Source: Litorimonas sp963972195 (lineage in GTDB: Bacteria > Pseudomonadota > Alphaproteobacteria > Caulobacterales > Maricaulaceae). From it: DNA of 64,000 nt. Below are positions 23,189 to 32,036 of this stretch, piece after piece. The translations under genes and the position numbers were made by a program. The DNA lies in the NCBI GenBank assembly GCA_963972195.1, contig CAXATH010000002.1, positions 124,001 through 188,000 of the forward strand, read 5' to 3'. A model generated the notes under the pieces. The model searched no databases, had not been told where the DNA came from, and saw nothing but the letters and a program-made list of their open reading frames with translations. Within the stretch, counting starts at the first letter, position 1, and every line of letters starts with the position of its first letter.

Positions 23189-24787
23189 ATGACCCAAGAT
23201 ATTTACATGACATCCAAGGCCTGGCCGTTTGAGCAGGCACGTTTGATTCTAAAACGGCTGGATATAGAAAAACGTCGTGGTATTGACCGCGGAGACAGGC
23301 CTGTTATTTTTGAAACGGGGTATGGCCCGTCGGGTCTGCCGCATATCGGTACGTTTGGCGAAGTCGTGCGCACCACAATGGTTCGAAATGCCTTTATTGC
23401 TCTGACAGAAGGTAAAATAGCGACCAAATTAATTTGTGTGTCAGATGATTTAGACGGCATGCGCAAAGTGCCTTCCACTGTGCCAAACCCGGAAAGTCTT
23501 GAGCAATATTTACAAAAACCACTGACGGATGTGCCGGATCCTTTCGGAACACATGAAAGCTACGGCGCGCATATGAATGCGCGCTTGAGGGCTTTTTTGG
23601 ATAGTTTCGGATTTGAATATGAGTTTTTGTCTGCAACAGAACTCTATCGCTCCGGCCGCTATGATGAGTATCTGTTACGCGCCTTGGAAAAATTTGATGA
23701 TATTATGGCCGTCATGCTCCCCACATTGGGCGAAGAGCGACGCGCTACATATTCGCCATTTTTACCTATATCGCCAAGCACGGGCCGGGTTTTATATGTC
23801 CCTATGAAAGCCGTCGCCGCCGAAGCCGGTACAATCACTTTCGACGACGAAGACGGAACAGAAGTGACGGTTTCCGTCAAAGGCGGGAATGTAAAACTAC
23901 AATGGAAACCCGACTTCGGCATGCGTTGGGCGGCCCTCGGCGTGGACTTTGAAATGTTCGGGAAAGACCATCAGGACAACGCGCCAATCTATTCGCGGAT
24001 TTGTAAAATTTTGGGCGGGGAAGCACCCGTTCAATATGTTTACGAGTTGTTTCTTGATGAAAAAGGCGAGAAAATTTCTAAGTCGAAGGGCAATGGAATC
24101 TCCGTCGAAGACTGGCTCGCATATGCGCCGCAGGAAAGCCTGTCCCTGTTTAATTTCGCTAAGCCTAGAGCTGCCAAAAAACTTTATTTCGATGTCATTC
24201 CAAAAACGGTGGATGAATATTTTCAGCATTTAGCAGGCTATCACACGCAAGACGAAAAAGCTCAGGCAAGTAATCCCGTCTGGCATATTCACAATGGCAA
24301 TCCGCCTAAAACAGTTCCTCCGGTTACCTTCGCGCTGCTGCTTAATCTAGTAAGCGCGGCCAATGCGTCCGATCGTGATATTCTTTGGGGCTTTATTGAG
24401 CGTTATCAACCAGACGCCAACCCTGAGGACAATCCGGCTCTGGACCAGCTGACGAATTTCGCGATCCGTTACTATGAGGATTTTGTAAAGCCGAATAAAG
24501 AGTACCGGGCCCCTACGGAGCAAGAACGTTCGGCGCTTTCCGACTTGGCGGGTCGCTTACGTCAGGTCGATGAAAGTGAAAAAACAGAAGGCGAAGCGCT
24601 GCAAACTCTCATTTTCACGGTTGGCAAAGAACACAATTTCGAAAATTTACGTGATTGGTTCAAAGCGATATACGAGGTCTGTTTAGGGCAAAGCCAAGGA
24701 CCGCGTTTCGGATCATTCGTGGCAATTTACGGCCCGGATGAAACGGCAGAGCTCATCGAAAACGCTTTGGCAGCTAAACTCGGCTGA
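23189..24787 (+). CDS. lysK: Lysyl-tRNA synthetase, class I
   Basis: Charges tRNA-Lys using a class I catalytic core instead of the class II form most bacteria use; the class I enzyme (LysK, sometimes annotated lysS) is known in archaea, spirochaetes and many alphaproteobacteria. Length 532. The HIGH motif is HIGTFG at about residues 52-57 within GYGPSGLPHIGTFGE, and the KMSKS motif is KISKSKGNG near residue 295. The sequence between carries PDFGMRWAALGVDFEMFGKDH, also diagnostic, and the C-terminal half is helical. The ATG at 23189 has no strong ribosome site; ATG 23207 is an alternative. Confidence 0.95.
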   Translation: MTQDIYMTSKAWPFEQARLILKRLDIEKRRGIDRGDRPVIFETGYGPSGLPHIGTFGEVVRTTMVRNAFIALTEGKIATKLICVSDDLDGMRKVPSTVPNPESLEQYLQKPLTDVPDPFGTHESYGAHMNARLRAFLDSFGFEYEFLSATELYRSGRYDEYLLRALEKFDDIMAVMLPTLGEERRATYSPFLPISPSTGRVLYVPMKAVAAEAGTITFDDEDGTEVTVSVKGGNVKLQWKPDFGMRWAALGVDFEMFGKDHQDNAPIYSRICKILGGEAPVQYVYELFLDEKGEKISKSKGNGISVEDWLAYAPQESLSLFNFAKPRAAKKLYFDVIPKTVDEYFQHLAGYHTQDEKAQASNPVWHIHNGNPPKTVPPVTFALLLNLVSAANASDRDILWGFIERYQPDANPEDNPALDQLTNFAIRYYEDFVKPNKEYRAPTEQERSALSDLAGRLRQVDESEKTEGEALQTLIFTVGKEHNFENLRDWFKAIYEVCLGQSQGPRFGSFVAIYGPDETAELIENALAAKLG

Positions 24788-24812
24788 AGCCGTGTCTCAG
24801 GATCTGAAAAAT

Positions 24813-25649
24813 TTAATTTGAGGCTTCGTTTAACACCGGACGTTTTGCATAAACCTGTCCTGTCAAATCGCTGATTTGAGACGCCAACTTAATCTGGCCA
24901 ATCGTCACTTCCGTTTTCATAAGCGTGCTTTGTCCATTATTCAGTACAACAGGTACACTAATTTTTAAAATAGATGGGTCTGGAGCGGTTTGAAGGAATT
25001 CGTAAACCGTGCTGGCGGACTGGGGCGCTGGCACAAACCCGCCTGAGCGCGCAAAGAGAAACCGAACGATTTTACCGTTTGGCAATTGCATTTCGGCGGG
25101 CTGCGTTGATAACGGATGATCTATCTTAAAGGCACGTCGAATTTCTGGCCGCGGGGCATTTAATGTAAATTCGATGCGCCCGGGTTGGCTTTGTGAATAA
25201 TAGGTTCTAATTTTCATCATACTCATCGGATCCGGAAATGCATCGCAATGATACTCGCCTGGATTCGCGCCGCACTGCGCCACAACATGTGTGCTTTCCC
25301 TTCTGTCAGGATCAATGGCCAAAGTGTCAGGATAGGCCCGCGCCGTAATATTTTGAAAGCCGTGCGTGAGGGTAATAGGCGCTGACTCCGCGAAAACGCG
25401 TTCCACCACATATCTTAGGACGTCATTGTTTTTCGTTTTCTCAGTAACGCAGACCACTTCGGCTGTATTTGGTGACCTTCCAAAATAAAGTAAAAACCCG
25501 TCATTTTCCCGGATGCCATTATCTTTCGAATTCGCCCCGTTCAGATAATAGGAACTGTCGCAATTTGGCGCCTCGGCTGACGCTGTTGGAGAAATCAAAA
25601 TACCTACCAAGAAAATAAAAAGACCAGCCATGAGAGAATATGTGCGCAT
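24813..25649 (-). CDS. Exported protein of unknown function
   Basis: 278 residues with a signal peptide (hydrophobic core MAGLFIFLVGILIS, cleavage after ASA). The mature protein has five cysteines (Cys at about 29 and 67, then QCGANPGEYHCDAFP), likely disulfides, and is beta-rich with a C-terminal domain containing LPNGKIVRFLFARSGGFVP and a region VPVVLNNGQSTLMKTEVTIGQ that vaguely recalls the invasion-associated-locus-B fold. I do not recognise the family with certainty. Convergent with lysK, with 25 bases between the stops and no clear hairpin. Confidence 0.7.
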   Translation of the reverse strand: MRTYSLMAGLFIFLVGILISPTASAEAPNCDSSYYLNGANSKDNGIRENDGFLLYFGRSPNTAEVVCVTEKTKNNDVLRYVVERVFAESAPITLTHGFQNITARAYPDTLAIDPDRRESTHVVAQCGANPGEYHCDAFPDPMSMMKIRTYYSQSQPGRIEFTLNAPRPEIRRAFKIDHPLSTQPAEMQLPNGKIVRFLFARSGGFVPAPQSASTVYEFLQTAPDPSILKISVPVVLNNGQSTLMKTEVTIGQIKLASQISDLTGQVYAKRPVLNEASN

Positions 25650-25758
25650 AATGAGAGATTACGCGGGATTCCGGACTCTACAAGCAAGAATATCTGCAGC
25701 TTTTTACGCAACAGCTAAATCAATTGTGATTTAGCTCTGTAAGGTGATAAAAAGGCCC

Positions 25759-26580
25759 ATGATTTGGATGCGCCTAGTCAATTCTTTTTTCGCGATGGTC
25801 TTGACGGGGGTCTTAAGCTTTTCGGCTATCGCCCAACCTTATTCCGAAACTCACAAACTTATTCAATCCGGAAGTTATTCTGCGGCGGTCAAAAGCGGTC
25901 AGGCTTTGAATACGGCAGATTCTCTGTCGCTCGCCTCCGAAGCTCTGGCGCGAAAAGTTATGCTAGGTGAGGCGAAAAATCCGAAAGCAAGTGCTGTAAT
26001 GGCCCGCGATCTTGCGGGGAAAGCATTGGATATGGAGCCAAATCATCAGAATGCCCGACTTCAATTCGTCGTCACAGATGGGTTTGTGGCGCGTTATACG
26101 AATGATGTGACGGCGTGGTTTAAAAAGCTGCCTCAAAAAAGTCTGGAGTTAATTCAGTCATACCGAAATGATTTTCCCGATGATCCGAAAGGGGACGCAT
26201 TAATGGCGGCTTGGCATCTCGAAATTATTCGTAAAGCCGGAGAAGAAAGCGCAGAGAGATGGTTTGGAGCCCGTGTCGATTACGGGAAAGCATTTTTTGA
26301 AAAATCCCTTCATCAAGACCCCGCCGACCCGATCGTGAATATAAATTACGCTTTTGCCTTGATAGCTTTGGTGGAGGAAGAAAAGGATGGGGAAGGTCAA
26401 GCTAAGTCTCAGAATTTGAGGAGGGCCCGTACGCTCATTGAAACCGCTCTGAGTGCGCCGCCTTCCGATGATTTAACCAAAAAAATGCAAATTAAAGCCG
26501 CTAAAGCCTTGAGTCTTTATGAGAGCCCCGAAGAATTGACTATATTAGTGGATGCATTTTTTGAGGGCAAAGAGCTGTGA
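25759..26580 (+). CDS. Exported TPR-like protein, unknown function
   Basis: About 273 residues from the ATG at 25759; a GTG at 25744 in frame would add IKRP to the n-region and is a real alternative, as neither has a well-placed ribosome site. A signal peptide (core SFFAMVLTGVLSFSAIA) is followed by an all-helical protein with TPR-like helix pairs: SYSAAVKSGQALNTADSLSL, ARDLAGKALDMEPNHQNARL and KAFFEKSLHQDPADPIVNIN each show the alternating small/large residue spacing and the Pro-terminated helix of TPRs. Probably a periplasmic scaffold or binding protein. The S24 repressor gene converges on it, eight bases away. Confidence 0.75.
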   Translation: MIWMRLVNSFFAMVLTGVLSFSAIAQPYSETHKLIQSGSYSAAVKSGQALNTADSLSLASEALARKVMLGEAKNPKASAVMARDLAGKALDMEPNHQNARLQFVVTDGFVARYTNDVTAWFKKLPQKSLELIQSYRNDFPDDPKGDALMAAWHLEIIRKAGEESAERWFGARVDYGKAFFEKSLHQDPADPIVNINYAFALIALVEEEKDGEGQAKSQNLRRARTLIETALSAPPSDDLTKKMQIKAAKALSLYESPEELTILVDAFFEGKEL

Positions 26581-26587
26581 GACGACT

Positions 26588-27214
26588 CTATTGAGAGACC
26601 CAGACAATTCGTGCGATCCATAGCACATCTTTTCGGTCGAAACTTCTATTCTCGTAATCGGGATTGAGGGAAATCAAATCTATTCGATTTTCCGTCATGG
26701 CGCGAAGCTCTTTCGCCATAATTTCACCCTCACTTGTCTTTACGACAACCCGGTCGCCGCGCCGAACGCTTTCAGTGGGCGCGACCAAAACCTTGTCGCC
26801 GGCGCGTAGTACAGGAGACATCGAGTCTCCGGCAATTTGCAGACAATATACGTTCTCATCCCTGACCCCGGGAACGCGAACATCTTCCCAACCGCCGCCG
26901 ACCGGAAAACCGGCATCATCAAAAAATCCCTGGCTACCAGCCTGAGCCAGTCCAATCACGGGAATGGAGGGACCATGCGCACCGGCTTGGTCCGCAAATC
27001 TCGCGAAATCTTCAAAGCTCATCCCGACCGTCCCTAGAACTTTTGAAAGGCTTTCAGTCGATGGCCATCGGTCCTTCCCGGAGGCGGATTGGCGTTTGGA
27101 TTTGTTAAAGGTTGTCGGATCGAGGCCGGCTTGCCTTGCCAACCCGGACGGGCTTGTCGACAAAGACTGGGAGAGTCGGTCCAGTGCGTTCCAAATATCA
27201 GTGTGGGAAAACAT
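26588..27214 (-). CDS. HTH transcriptional repressor with S24 (LexA/CI-type) autoprotease domain
   Basis: 208 residues. Residues 1-75 form a helix-turn-helix domain with SGLARQAGLDPTTFNKSKR as the HTH core. Residues about 85-208 are an S24 peptidase-like domain: a possible cleavage site AQAGSQG (Ala-Gly), the nucleophile in IAGDSMSPVLRAGD (Ser about 130) and the general base Lys in MAKELR (about 170). In phage CI and LexA, RecA-ssDNA triggers self-cleavage; whether this cellular homologue responds to DNA damage is unproven. It is a short, stand-alone gene without phage genes around it. Similar proteins occur in many alphaproteobacteria. Confidence 0.9.
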   Translation of the reverse strand: MFSHTDIWNALDRLSQSLSTSPSGLARQAGLDPTTFNKSKRQSASGKDRWPSTESLSKVLGTVGMSFEDFARFADQAGAHGPSIPVIGLAQAGSQGFFDDAGFPVGGGWEDVRVPGVRDENVYCLQIAGDSMSPVLRAGDKVLVAPTESVRRGDRVVVKTSEGEIMAKELRAMTENRIDLISLNPDYENRSFDRKDVLWIARIVWVSQ

Positions 27215-27293
27215 GAGACTCTATCTAGGAAAAAAAGCCTAAACGGTCAAACGGAAACAGGCTTCTCCGAGCTGGGGTAAGGGCGCGGGGTAG

Positions 27294-27328
27294 AAAAAAC
27301 CCCGACGCTGTTTTGAAACAGGCCGGGG
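27294..27328 (-). terminator. Rho-independent terminator of amt
   Basis: Read on the minus strand: CCCCGGCCTGTTTC, AAACAG and CGGGG arms followed by TTTTTT, with a small internal mismatch. Lies 90 bases beyond the amt stop. Confidence 0.8.
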
Positions 27329-27417
27329 AAGGTATTCGCACCGCTCGTATTAAGCAAAGCGCGAGGGGAAAGTCAGTTTAGTGAAGCGCGGCATGAACAC
27401 CGCGTCTCACAAAGGTC

Positions 27418-28731
27418 TTAGGTAGCTACAAACTCAGGGTAGCTTGGGACACCGATCTCGGCTTGATCCAGCCCGATATATTCGTCTTCTTCGCTGACCC
27501 GCAATCCGATGGTTAGTTTCAGAGCAAACCAGACGATTGTTGAAGCGATACAGACAAAGACGGCCGTGGCAAGAACACCGATAAGCTGCGGCATGAAGGT
27601 CACATCAGGGTTGGTGAAAGCCACCGCGAGCGTGCCGAAGATACCGGCCACCAAGTGAACCGGAACAGCGCCAACAACATCGTCGATCTTTAGCTTATCT
27701 AGAAGCGGCACAGTGAGACAAGCCAGTAATGACCCGATACCACCAACCAGCAGAGCAACCGGGACGCTTGGAGTAAGCGGCTCGGCTGTGATCGCGACCA
27801 AGCCAGCCAAAGCGCCGTTCAAAGCCATTGTCAGGTCGATTTTACCGTACCGAATTTGGGTGTAGAGAACGGCAATAATAACCCCAGCGACAGCCGCCAT
27901 ATTTGTGTTTACAAAGATTTTGGCAACAGAATCGGCGTCAGCAATGGTGCCGAGTGCGAGTTGTGAGGCGCCGTTAAATCCGAACCAGCCAAGCCACAGA
28001 ATGAATACACCCAATGTAGCGAGAGGCATGGAAGAGCCGGGGATGGCATTCACTTTTCCATCGACATATTTGCCTTTACGAGCCCCGAGTATAATCGCGC
28101 CCATCAGAGCGGCCCAGCCGCCGGTGGAGTGAACGAGTGTTGAGCCAGCAAAGTCAGAGAAGCCCATGCGGTCAAGGAAGCCAGTACCCCACTCCCAAGA
28201 TCCGACTACCGGGTAAATAAAGCCGGTCAAAACGACGACAAAGATGATGAAGGGCCAGAATTTGATACGCTCGGCAACGGTACCTGACACGATAGAGGCG
28301 GTTGTCGCGCAGAATACCATTTGGAAAAACCAATCGGAATAATCTGAGTAACCCGTATCAGGACTTGGGTCGCCAAAGCTCATGAGGCCCGGCATTCCGA
28401 AGAAGCCGCCGCCATCTCCGGACACGTTATACATAAGCTGATATCCGACGACCCAGAACATTAGGCCGGCAACGGAATAAAGGCTGATGTTTTTCAAACA
28501 CTGCATGGAGACATTTTTTGTTCGGACAAACCCCGCCTCCAGCATGGCAAAGCCAGCCGCCATCCACATGACGAGGAAGCCGCCGATTAAAAAGAGGAGC
28601 GTATTAAAAACAAAGGCGTCATTTGCCGCCAGGCTTTCGAGTGTCGGGGCGTCTTGCGCCGCCGCGATTGCGGGCAAAGCACTCAGTAAAGCAGCTCCCC
28701 CCAAAATTTTCGCAAAATTGCGTATAGACAT
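27418..28731 (-). CDS. amt: Ammonium transporter
   Basis: Inner-membrane ammonium channel of the Amt/Mep/Rh family, 437 residues from the ATG at 28731 (GGAAGG upstream; an upstream ATG at 28788 gives an implausible basic leader). A cleavable signal peptide (SALPAIAAAQ) precedes eleven transmembrane helices, as in AmtB. Family motifs: MWMAAGFAMLEAGFVR, DFAGSTLVHSTGGWAALMGA (the selectivity-filter and twin-His region), LGVFILWLGWFGFNGAS and VHLVAGIFGTLAVAF, ending LDQAEIGVPSYPEF. The usual PII partner gene glnK is not adjacent. Confidence 0.95.
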   Translation of the reverse strand: MSIRNFAKILGGAALLSALPAIAAAQDAPTLESLAANDAFVFNTLLFLIGGFLVMWMAAGFAMLEAGFVRTKNVSMQCLKNISLYSVAGLMFWVVGYQLMYNVSGDGGGFFGMPGLMSFGDPSPDTGYSDYSDWFFQMVFCATTASIVSGTVAERIKFWPFIIFVVVLTGFIYPVVGSWEWGTGFLDRMGFSDFAGSTLVHSTGGWAALMGAIILGARKGKYVDGKVNAIPGSSMPLATLGVFILWLGWFGFNGASQLALGTIADADSVAKIFVNTNMAAVAGVIIAVLYTQIRYGKIDLTMALNGALAGLVAITAEPLTPSVPVALLVGGIGSLLACLTVPLLDKLKIDDVVGAVPVHLVAGIFGTLAVAFTNPDVTFMPQLIGVLATAVFVCIASTIVWFALKLTIGLRVSEEDEYIGLDQAEIGVPSYPEFVAT

Positions 28732-28900
28732 AACGGATTCCCTTCCAGTTTTCTTGTGCCTCCTCTTTGACGGTGATTTTGTGTGCATGAAATGGATTCA
28801 CGTGTCGGATTTGGGGACTCACGGGACAGAGTCATAATCTGTGCGCTGTTAATTCGTTTATGCCCTGTTCTTGTGCAGCGAGGTTGTTTATAAAGTAAAT

Positions 28901-29248
28901 ATGTCAGAAATTCAGATTGCTTATAAGATATTGACCCAAGCCGAATGGGGTGAATTTATCCAAGACATGGAATTCGAAGGTACGGAATTGGATATGGAGG
29001 ACGGGTTCATTCACATGTCTGCAGAGGACCAGGTACAAGAAACGCTGCATACCCATTTTACCGGCGGAGGGACCATTGTTATTGTCAAACTCTCGCTTGA
29101 GAGGCCGGAACTGGACATCAAATGGGAAGAGTCGCGGAACGGCGAGAAATTTCCTCACGCCTATGGTGATCTGACCATGGACGACGTTCTTTCTTATCGA
29201 AAACTTCTGCCAGACCGTAATGGAAGATATGTTTTTGAGGCAAATTAA
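28901..29248 (+). CDS. DUF952 family protein
   Basis: 115-residue soluble protein from the ATG at 28901. The pattern YKILTQAEWGEF, DMEDGFIHMSAEDQVQETL, IVIVKLSLERPELDIKWE and FPHAYGDLTMDDVLSYRKL is the DUF952 domain, thought to have a ribosyltransferase-like fold with an ordered HxY or GFIH motif but no demonstrated reaction. The stop overlaps the start of pyrD (TAATG), so the genes are translationally coupled; this pairing is common in alphaproteobacteria and may mean a housekeeping role. Confidence 0.9.
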   Translation: MSEIQIAYKILTQAEWGEFIQDMEFEGTELDMEDGFIHMSAEDQVQETLHTHFTGGGTIVIVKLSLERPELDIKWEESRNGEKFPHAYGDLTMDDVLSYRKLLPDRNGRYVFEAN

Positions 29249-30306
29249 TGAGTCTTTTTTATAAGGTCGGTACGTCGGTTCTGCGGAAGCTCCCGGCAGA
29301 GCGCGCTCACACCACGACCATTAGAGCTTTACGTGCGGGTTTGGGTCCAAAGGCAAGTGCTAAGGTCTTTCCGGAACTTGCTACTAAGGTTGGCGGCCTT
29401 TCCCTTCCTAACCCCATAGGACTAGCCGCCGGGTTCGACAAAGATTGTGACGTGCCGGACGCAATGCTCGACGCCGGATTTGGATTTGTCGAATGCGGGA
29501 CGGTGACTCCCAAGCCTCAGGCCGGAAACCCGAAACCGCGTCTTTTCCGTCTGACGGAGGATGAAGCTGTCATTAATCGTATGGGATTTAACAATAAAGG
29601 CCTCGATCATTTCTCAGGTCGTTTGCGGGCGCGGCGCGAAAAAGGCGGCCTCATCGGGGCGAACCTTGGCGCGAATAAAGATAGTGACGACCGCATTGCC
29701 GATTACGTCACAGGCCTAGCCCGTCTCTGGGGGATGTGCGATTATTTCACGATTAATATCAGCTCGCCCAACACGCCTGGCCTTCGCAATCTTCAGGGCA
29801 GTACGGCAATGGACGAACTTCTGGGCCGTTTGTCTGAAACGCGGGCGAAACTGTCGGGGGATTCGCCGAGCTATCCCATGTTTTTAAAAGTTGCCCCTGA
29901 TCTGGATTTTTCTGATGCAGAACGAGTCGTTGAACAAGCCCGGACCTATGGTCTGAATGCGATTATCGTCAGCAATACGACAATTGAACGGCCGGACAGC
30001 TTGACCAGTCCACATCGCGGAGAGGGCGGTGGTCTGTCAGGGCAACCGCTTTTCGAAAAGTCCACGGCGCTGTTGCAGGAATTTTCTGACGCGGCAGAGG
30101 GGCGGATCGATTTAATCGGCGTCGGAGGTATCGGGAGTGGGGCGCAGGCTTACGCCAAGATCAAGGCCGGGGCCAAAGCCGTGCAGTTATACTCCGCGCT
30201 GGTCTATAACGGCCCTCAACTCGTGCAGGAAATTTGCGAGGATTTATCAGTGAGGCTGAAGGCGGACGGATTTTCGACCATAGCCGAGGCAGTCGGCACT
30301 GCGTAA
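29248..30306 (+). CDS. pyrD: Dihydroorotate dehydrogenase (quinone), class 2
   Basis: Membrane-associated FMN enzyme oxidising dihydroorotate to orotate with ubiquinone in pyrimidine synthesis. 352 residues. The N-terminal helical extension LRKLPAERAHTTTIRALR is the class 2 quinone/membrane module. Then NPIGLAAGFDKDCDVPDAML, GFGFVECGTVTPKPQ, INRMGFNNKG, the substrate segment TINISSPNTPGLRNLQG with catalytic Ser, and the FMN phosphate motifs GVGGIGSGAQAY and QLYSALVYNGP. Coupled to the DUF952 gene and convergent with the MATE gene. Confidence 0.96.
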   Translation: MSLFYKVGTSVLRKLPAERAHTTTIRALRAGLGPKASAKVFPELATKVGGLSLPNPIGLAAGFDKDCDVPDAMLDAGFGFVECGTVTPKPQAGNPKPRLFRLTEDEAVINRMGFNNKGLDHFSGRLRARREKGGLIGANLGANKDSDDRIADYVTGLARLWGMCDYFTINISSPNTPGLRNLQGSTAMDELLGRLSETRAKLSGDSPSYPMFLKVAPDLDFSDAERVVEQARTYGLNAIIVSNTTIERPDSLTSPHRGEGGGLSGQPLFEKSTALLQEFSDAAEGRIDLIGVGGIGSGAQAYAKIKAGAKAVQLYSALVYNGPQLVQEICEDLSVRLKADGFSTIAEAVGTA

Positions 30307-30313
30307 AACGACT

Positions 30314-31663
30314 TTATAACTTGGCTTCCAAATGCCTTGTAATGGCCGGGTAGGCTACAGCGAGCGTGACAGCTCGCATCACATAATAAACTAGAAATGC
30401 GATCCAAATTCCGGAGGGCCCAAGCTCGGGATAGAGCAGATAATGCGCGCCAATATAGATAATGACCGAAACGATACCGGCATTGCGCATTGCTGCTGTT
30501 CTGGTGGTGCCGATAAACACGCCGTCCAGCTGGTAGGCCATAAAGCCAAGCACGGGGGCGAGGGCGCAATAAGCTAAATAAGCTTGGGCGCTGGCCCGAA
30601 CAGCCGGGTAGGTAGTCAGAAGTTCAATAATATAAGGTCCGCCAAACCAGATCAAAGCGCCGCAAATACAGGCAAAAAGCGCCGAAAATTCTGTGGTGAG
30701 CTTGACCGCCCTGTCAAAGCGGGACTTGTTTTTTGCGCCGTAGGCCGCTCCGGTCACAGCTTCTGCCGTGTGGGCAAACCCGTCGAGCACAAGGGCCGAC
30801 ATGGTGATAAACTGCATCAAGACATGATAGCCCGCCAGAAATGTTTCGCCCTCTGCCGCCGCAGCGTTCCCGAAAAAGTTAAATCCAACCGTGAGAGACA
30901 ATGTGCGGATGAAAATGTTGGAATTGGTCACGCCGAGTTTTGAGAGTGCTTCTTTGGCCAGCAAGGTTTTCTTACTGATGGCTTCCCATCGGAAGCCGCC
31001 GCGCCGCTTAATTTCGCGGTAGGCCAGCCAGAGTCCGGCGGCAAGACCAACCCATTCGGCGATAGAAGAGGCGAGGGCCACCCCATAAAGCCCGGCGCCA
31101 AATCCGAGCACAAAAATAGGGGAAAGAATAATGTTTGTCAGATTTAAAACGATCTGCATTCCGAGCGCCAAGCCGGATCGACTAATCCCGACAAACCATC
31201 CCATGAGAGCAATACTGGCAAGTGTGGCGGGTAATCCCCAAAGCCGGGCTTGAATGTACAATGTGGCCGAGGCCTCAATATCCGGATTGGCCGTGTAGAT
31301 TTTAAAAGCCAGCGGAAGGAGCCAGCCCTGTATCAGTAGGATAAATAATCCGATAGAAAGTCCAATGGGAAGGGCGCGGAGGATATGGGATTGAACATCG
31401 GCTTCCGCGCCCTGGCCGTCGCTTTGCGCGACAAGGCCAGCCGTGCTCATACGTAAAAATCCAAAACCCCAATAAAAAATGCCGTAAATGACGGCGCCGA
31501 GTCCAATTCCGGCGAGAGCGCTCGTTCCGACAAAACGTCCGATAACAAAGGTATCGACCAGCCCCACAATCGGCGCCGCGCCATTGGCGAGCATGATGGG
31601 CCAGCTCTGGTTAAAAACCTTTTTCCGGCTTAGGCGGCCTGTTATGACTGTCTCGTTTGACAT
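30314..31663 (-). CDS. MATE family multidrug efflux transporter
   Basis: About 449 residues from the ATG at 31663, with twelve hydrophobic helices; the frame could also start at ATG 31699, twelve codons earlier. Family features: FNQSWPIMLANGAAPIVGLV with DTFVIGRFVGTSALAGIGLG following, and the second-half equivalent VLDGFAHTAEAVTGAAYGAK. MATE proteins export cationic drugs or metabolites using Na+ or H+ gradients; the DinF-like branch fits, substrate unknown. A perfect 13-bp hairpin directly abuts the start codon. Confidence 0.9.
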   Translation of the reverse strand: MSNETVITGRLSRKKVFNQSWPIMLANGAAPIVGLVDTFVIGRFVGTSALAGIGLGAVIYGIFYWGFGFLRMSTAGLVAQSDGQGAEADVQSHILRALPIGLSIGLFILLIQGWLLPLAFKIYTANPDIEASATLYIQARLWGLPATLASIALMGWFVGISRSGLALGMQIVLNLTNIILSPIFVLGFGAGLYGVALASSIAEWVGLAAGLWLAYREIKRRGGFRWEAISKKTLLAKEALSKLGVTNSNIFIRTLSLTVGFNFFGNAAAAEGETFLAGYHVLMQFITMSALVLDGFAHTAEAVTGAAYGAKNKSRFDRAVKLTTEFSALFACICGALIWFGGPYIIELLTTYPAVRASAQAYLAYCALAPVLGFMAYQLDGVFIGTTRTAAMRNAGIVSVIIYIGAHYLLYPELGPSGIWIAFLVYYVMRAVTLAVAYPAITRHLEAKL

Positions 31664-31694
31664 AAAAGGGGCGCTACAGAATAGCGCCCCTTTT
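31664..31694 (-). terminator. Perfect inverted repeat between the HTH operon and the MATE start
   Basis: Minus strand: AAAAGGGGCGCTA, loop TTCTG, TAGCGCCCCTTTT, directly followed by ATG. It looks like a terminator for the operon upstream, with a short U-run, but its 3' arm occupies the ribosome-site position of the MATE gene. Confidence 0.7.
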
Positions 31695-31715
31695 GTCATT
31701 CTTTAAATATGGGCT

Positions 31716-32036
31716 CTATGTCCCGAGGATATTTTTCATCGCCTCAAGATAATTAATCCAGGCCTGGCGTCCAGGTTTCGTCAGGTGAACCAAAGTTTGC
31801 GGACGTTTACCCTTGAACCCCTTTTCCTGCTTCACAAAGCCTGCGCTTTCAAGCTTGGTCAGGTGGGTGGAAAGATTGCCATTACTCGTTCCCGTTTTTT
31901 CCAATAACTCCGGAAAGCTCGCAGGATTTACCGCCGAGAGATAGGCCATAATTCCCATTCTGAGACGTCCGTGAATGATGTCATCAACGGCGTCGAGGTC
32001 GAGGTCTATATCATTTTCGTCTGTCTCATTGGACAT
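31716..32036 (-). CDS. Winged-helix transcriptional regulator (HTH_34/MarR-like)
   Basis: 106-residue DNA-binding protein. After an acidic leader (residues 1-17), helices include DIIHGRLRMGIMAYLS, ASFPELLEKTGTSNGNLSTHLTKLESAGFV (helix-turn-helix with the recognition helix in the second half, about 48-66), then a wing with FKGKRPQTLVHLT. This matches the winged-helix HTH_34 group of ArsR/MarR-like regulators. It is the last gene of a three-gene operon with two membrane proteins, overlapping the upstream gene by 11 bases, and is the natural candidate to bind the twin palindromes upstream of the operon. Confidence 0.88.
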   Translation of the reverse strand: MSNETDENDIDLDLDAVDDIIHGRLRMGIMAYLSAVNPASFPELLEKTGTSNGNLSTHLTKLESAGFVKQEKGFKGKRPQTLVHLTKPGRQAWINYLEAMKNILGT

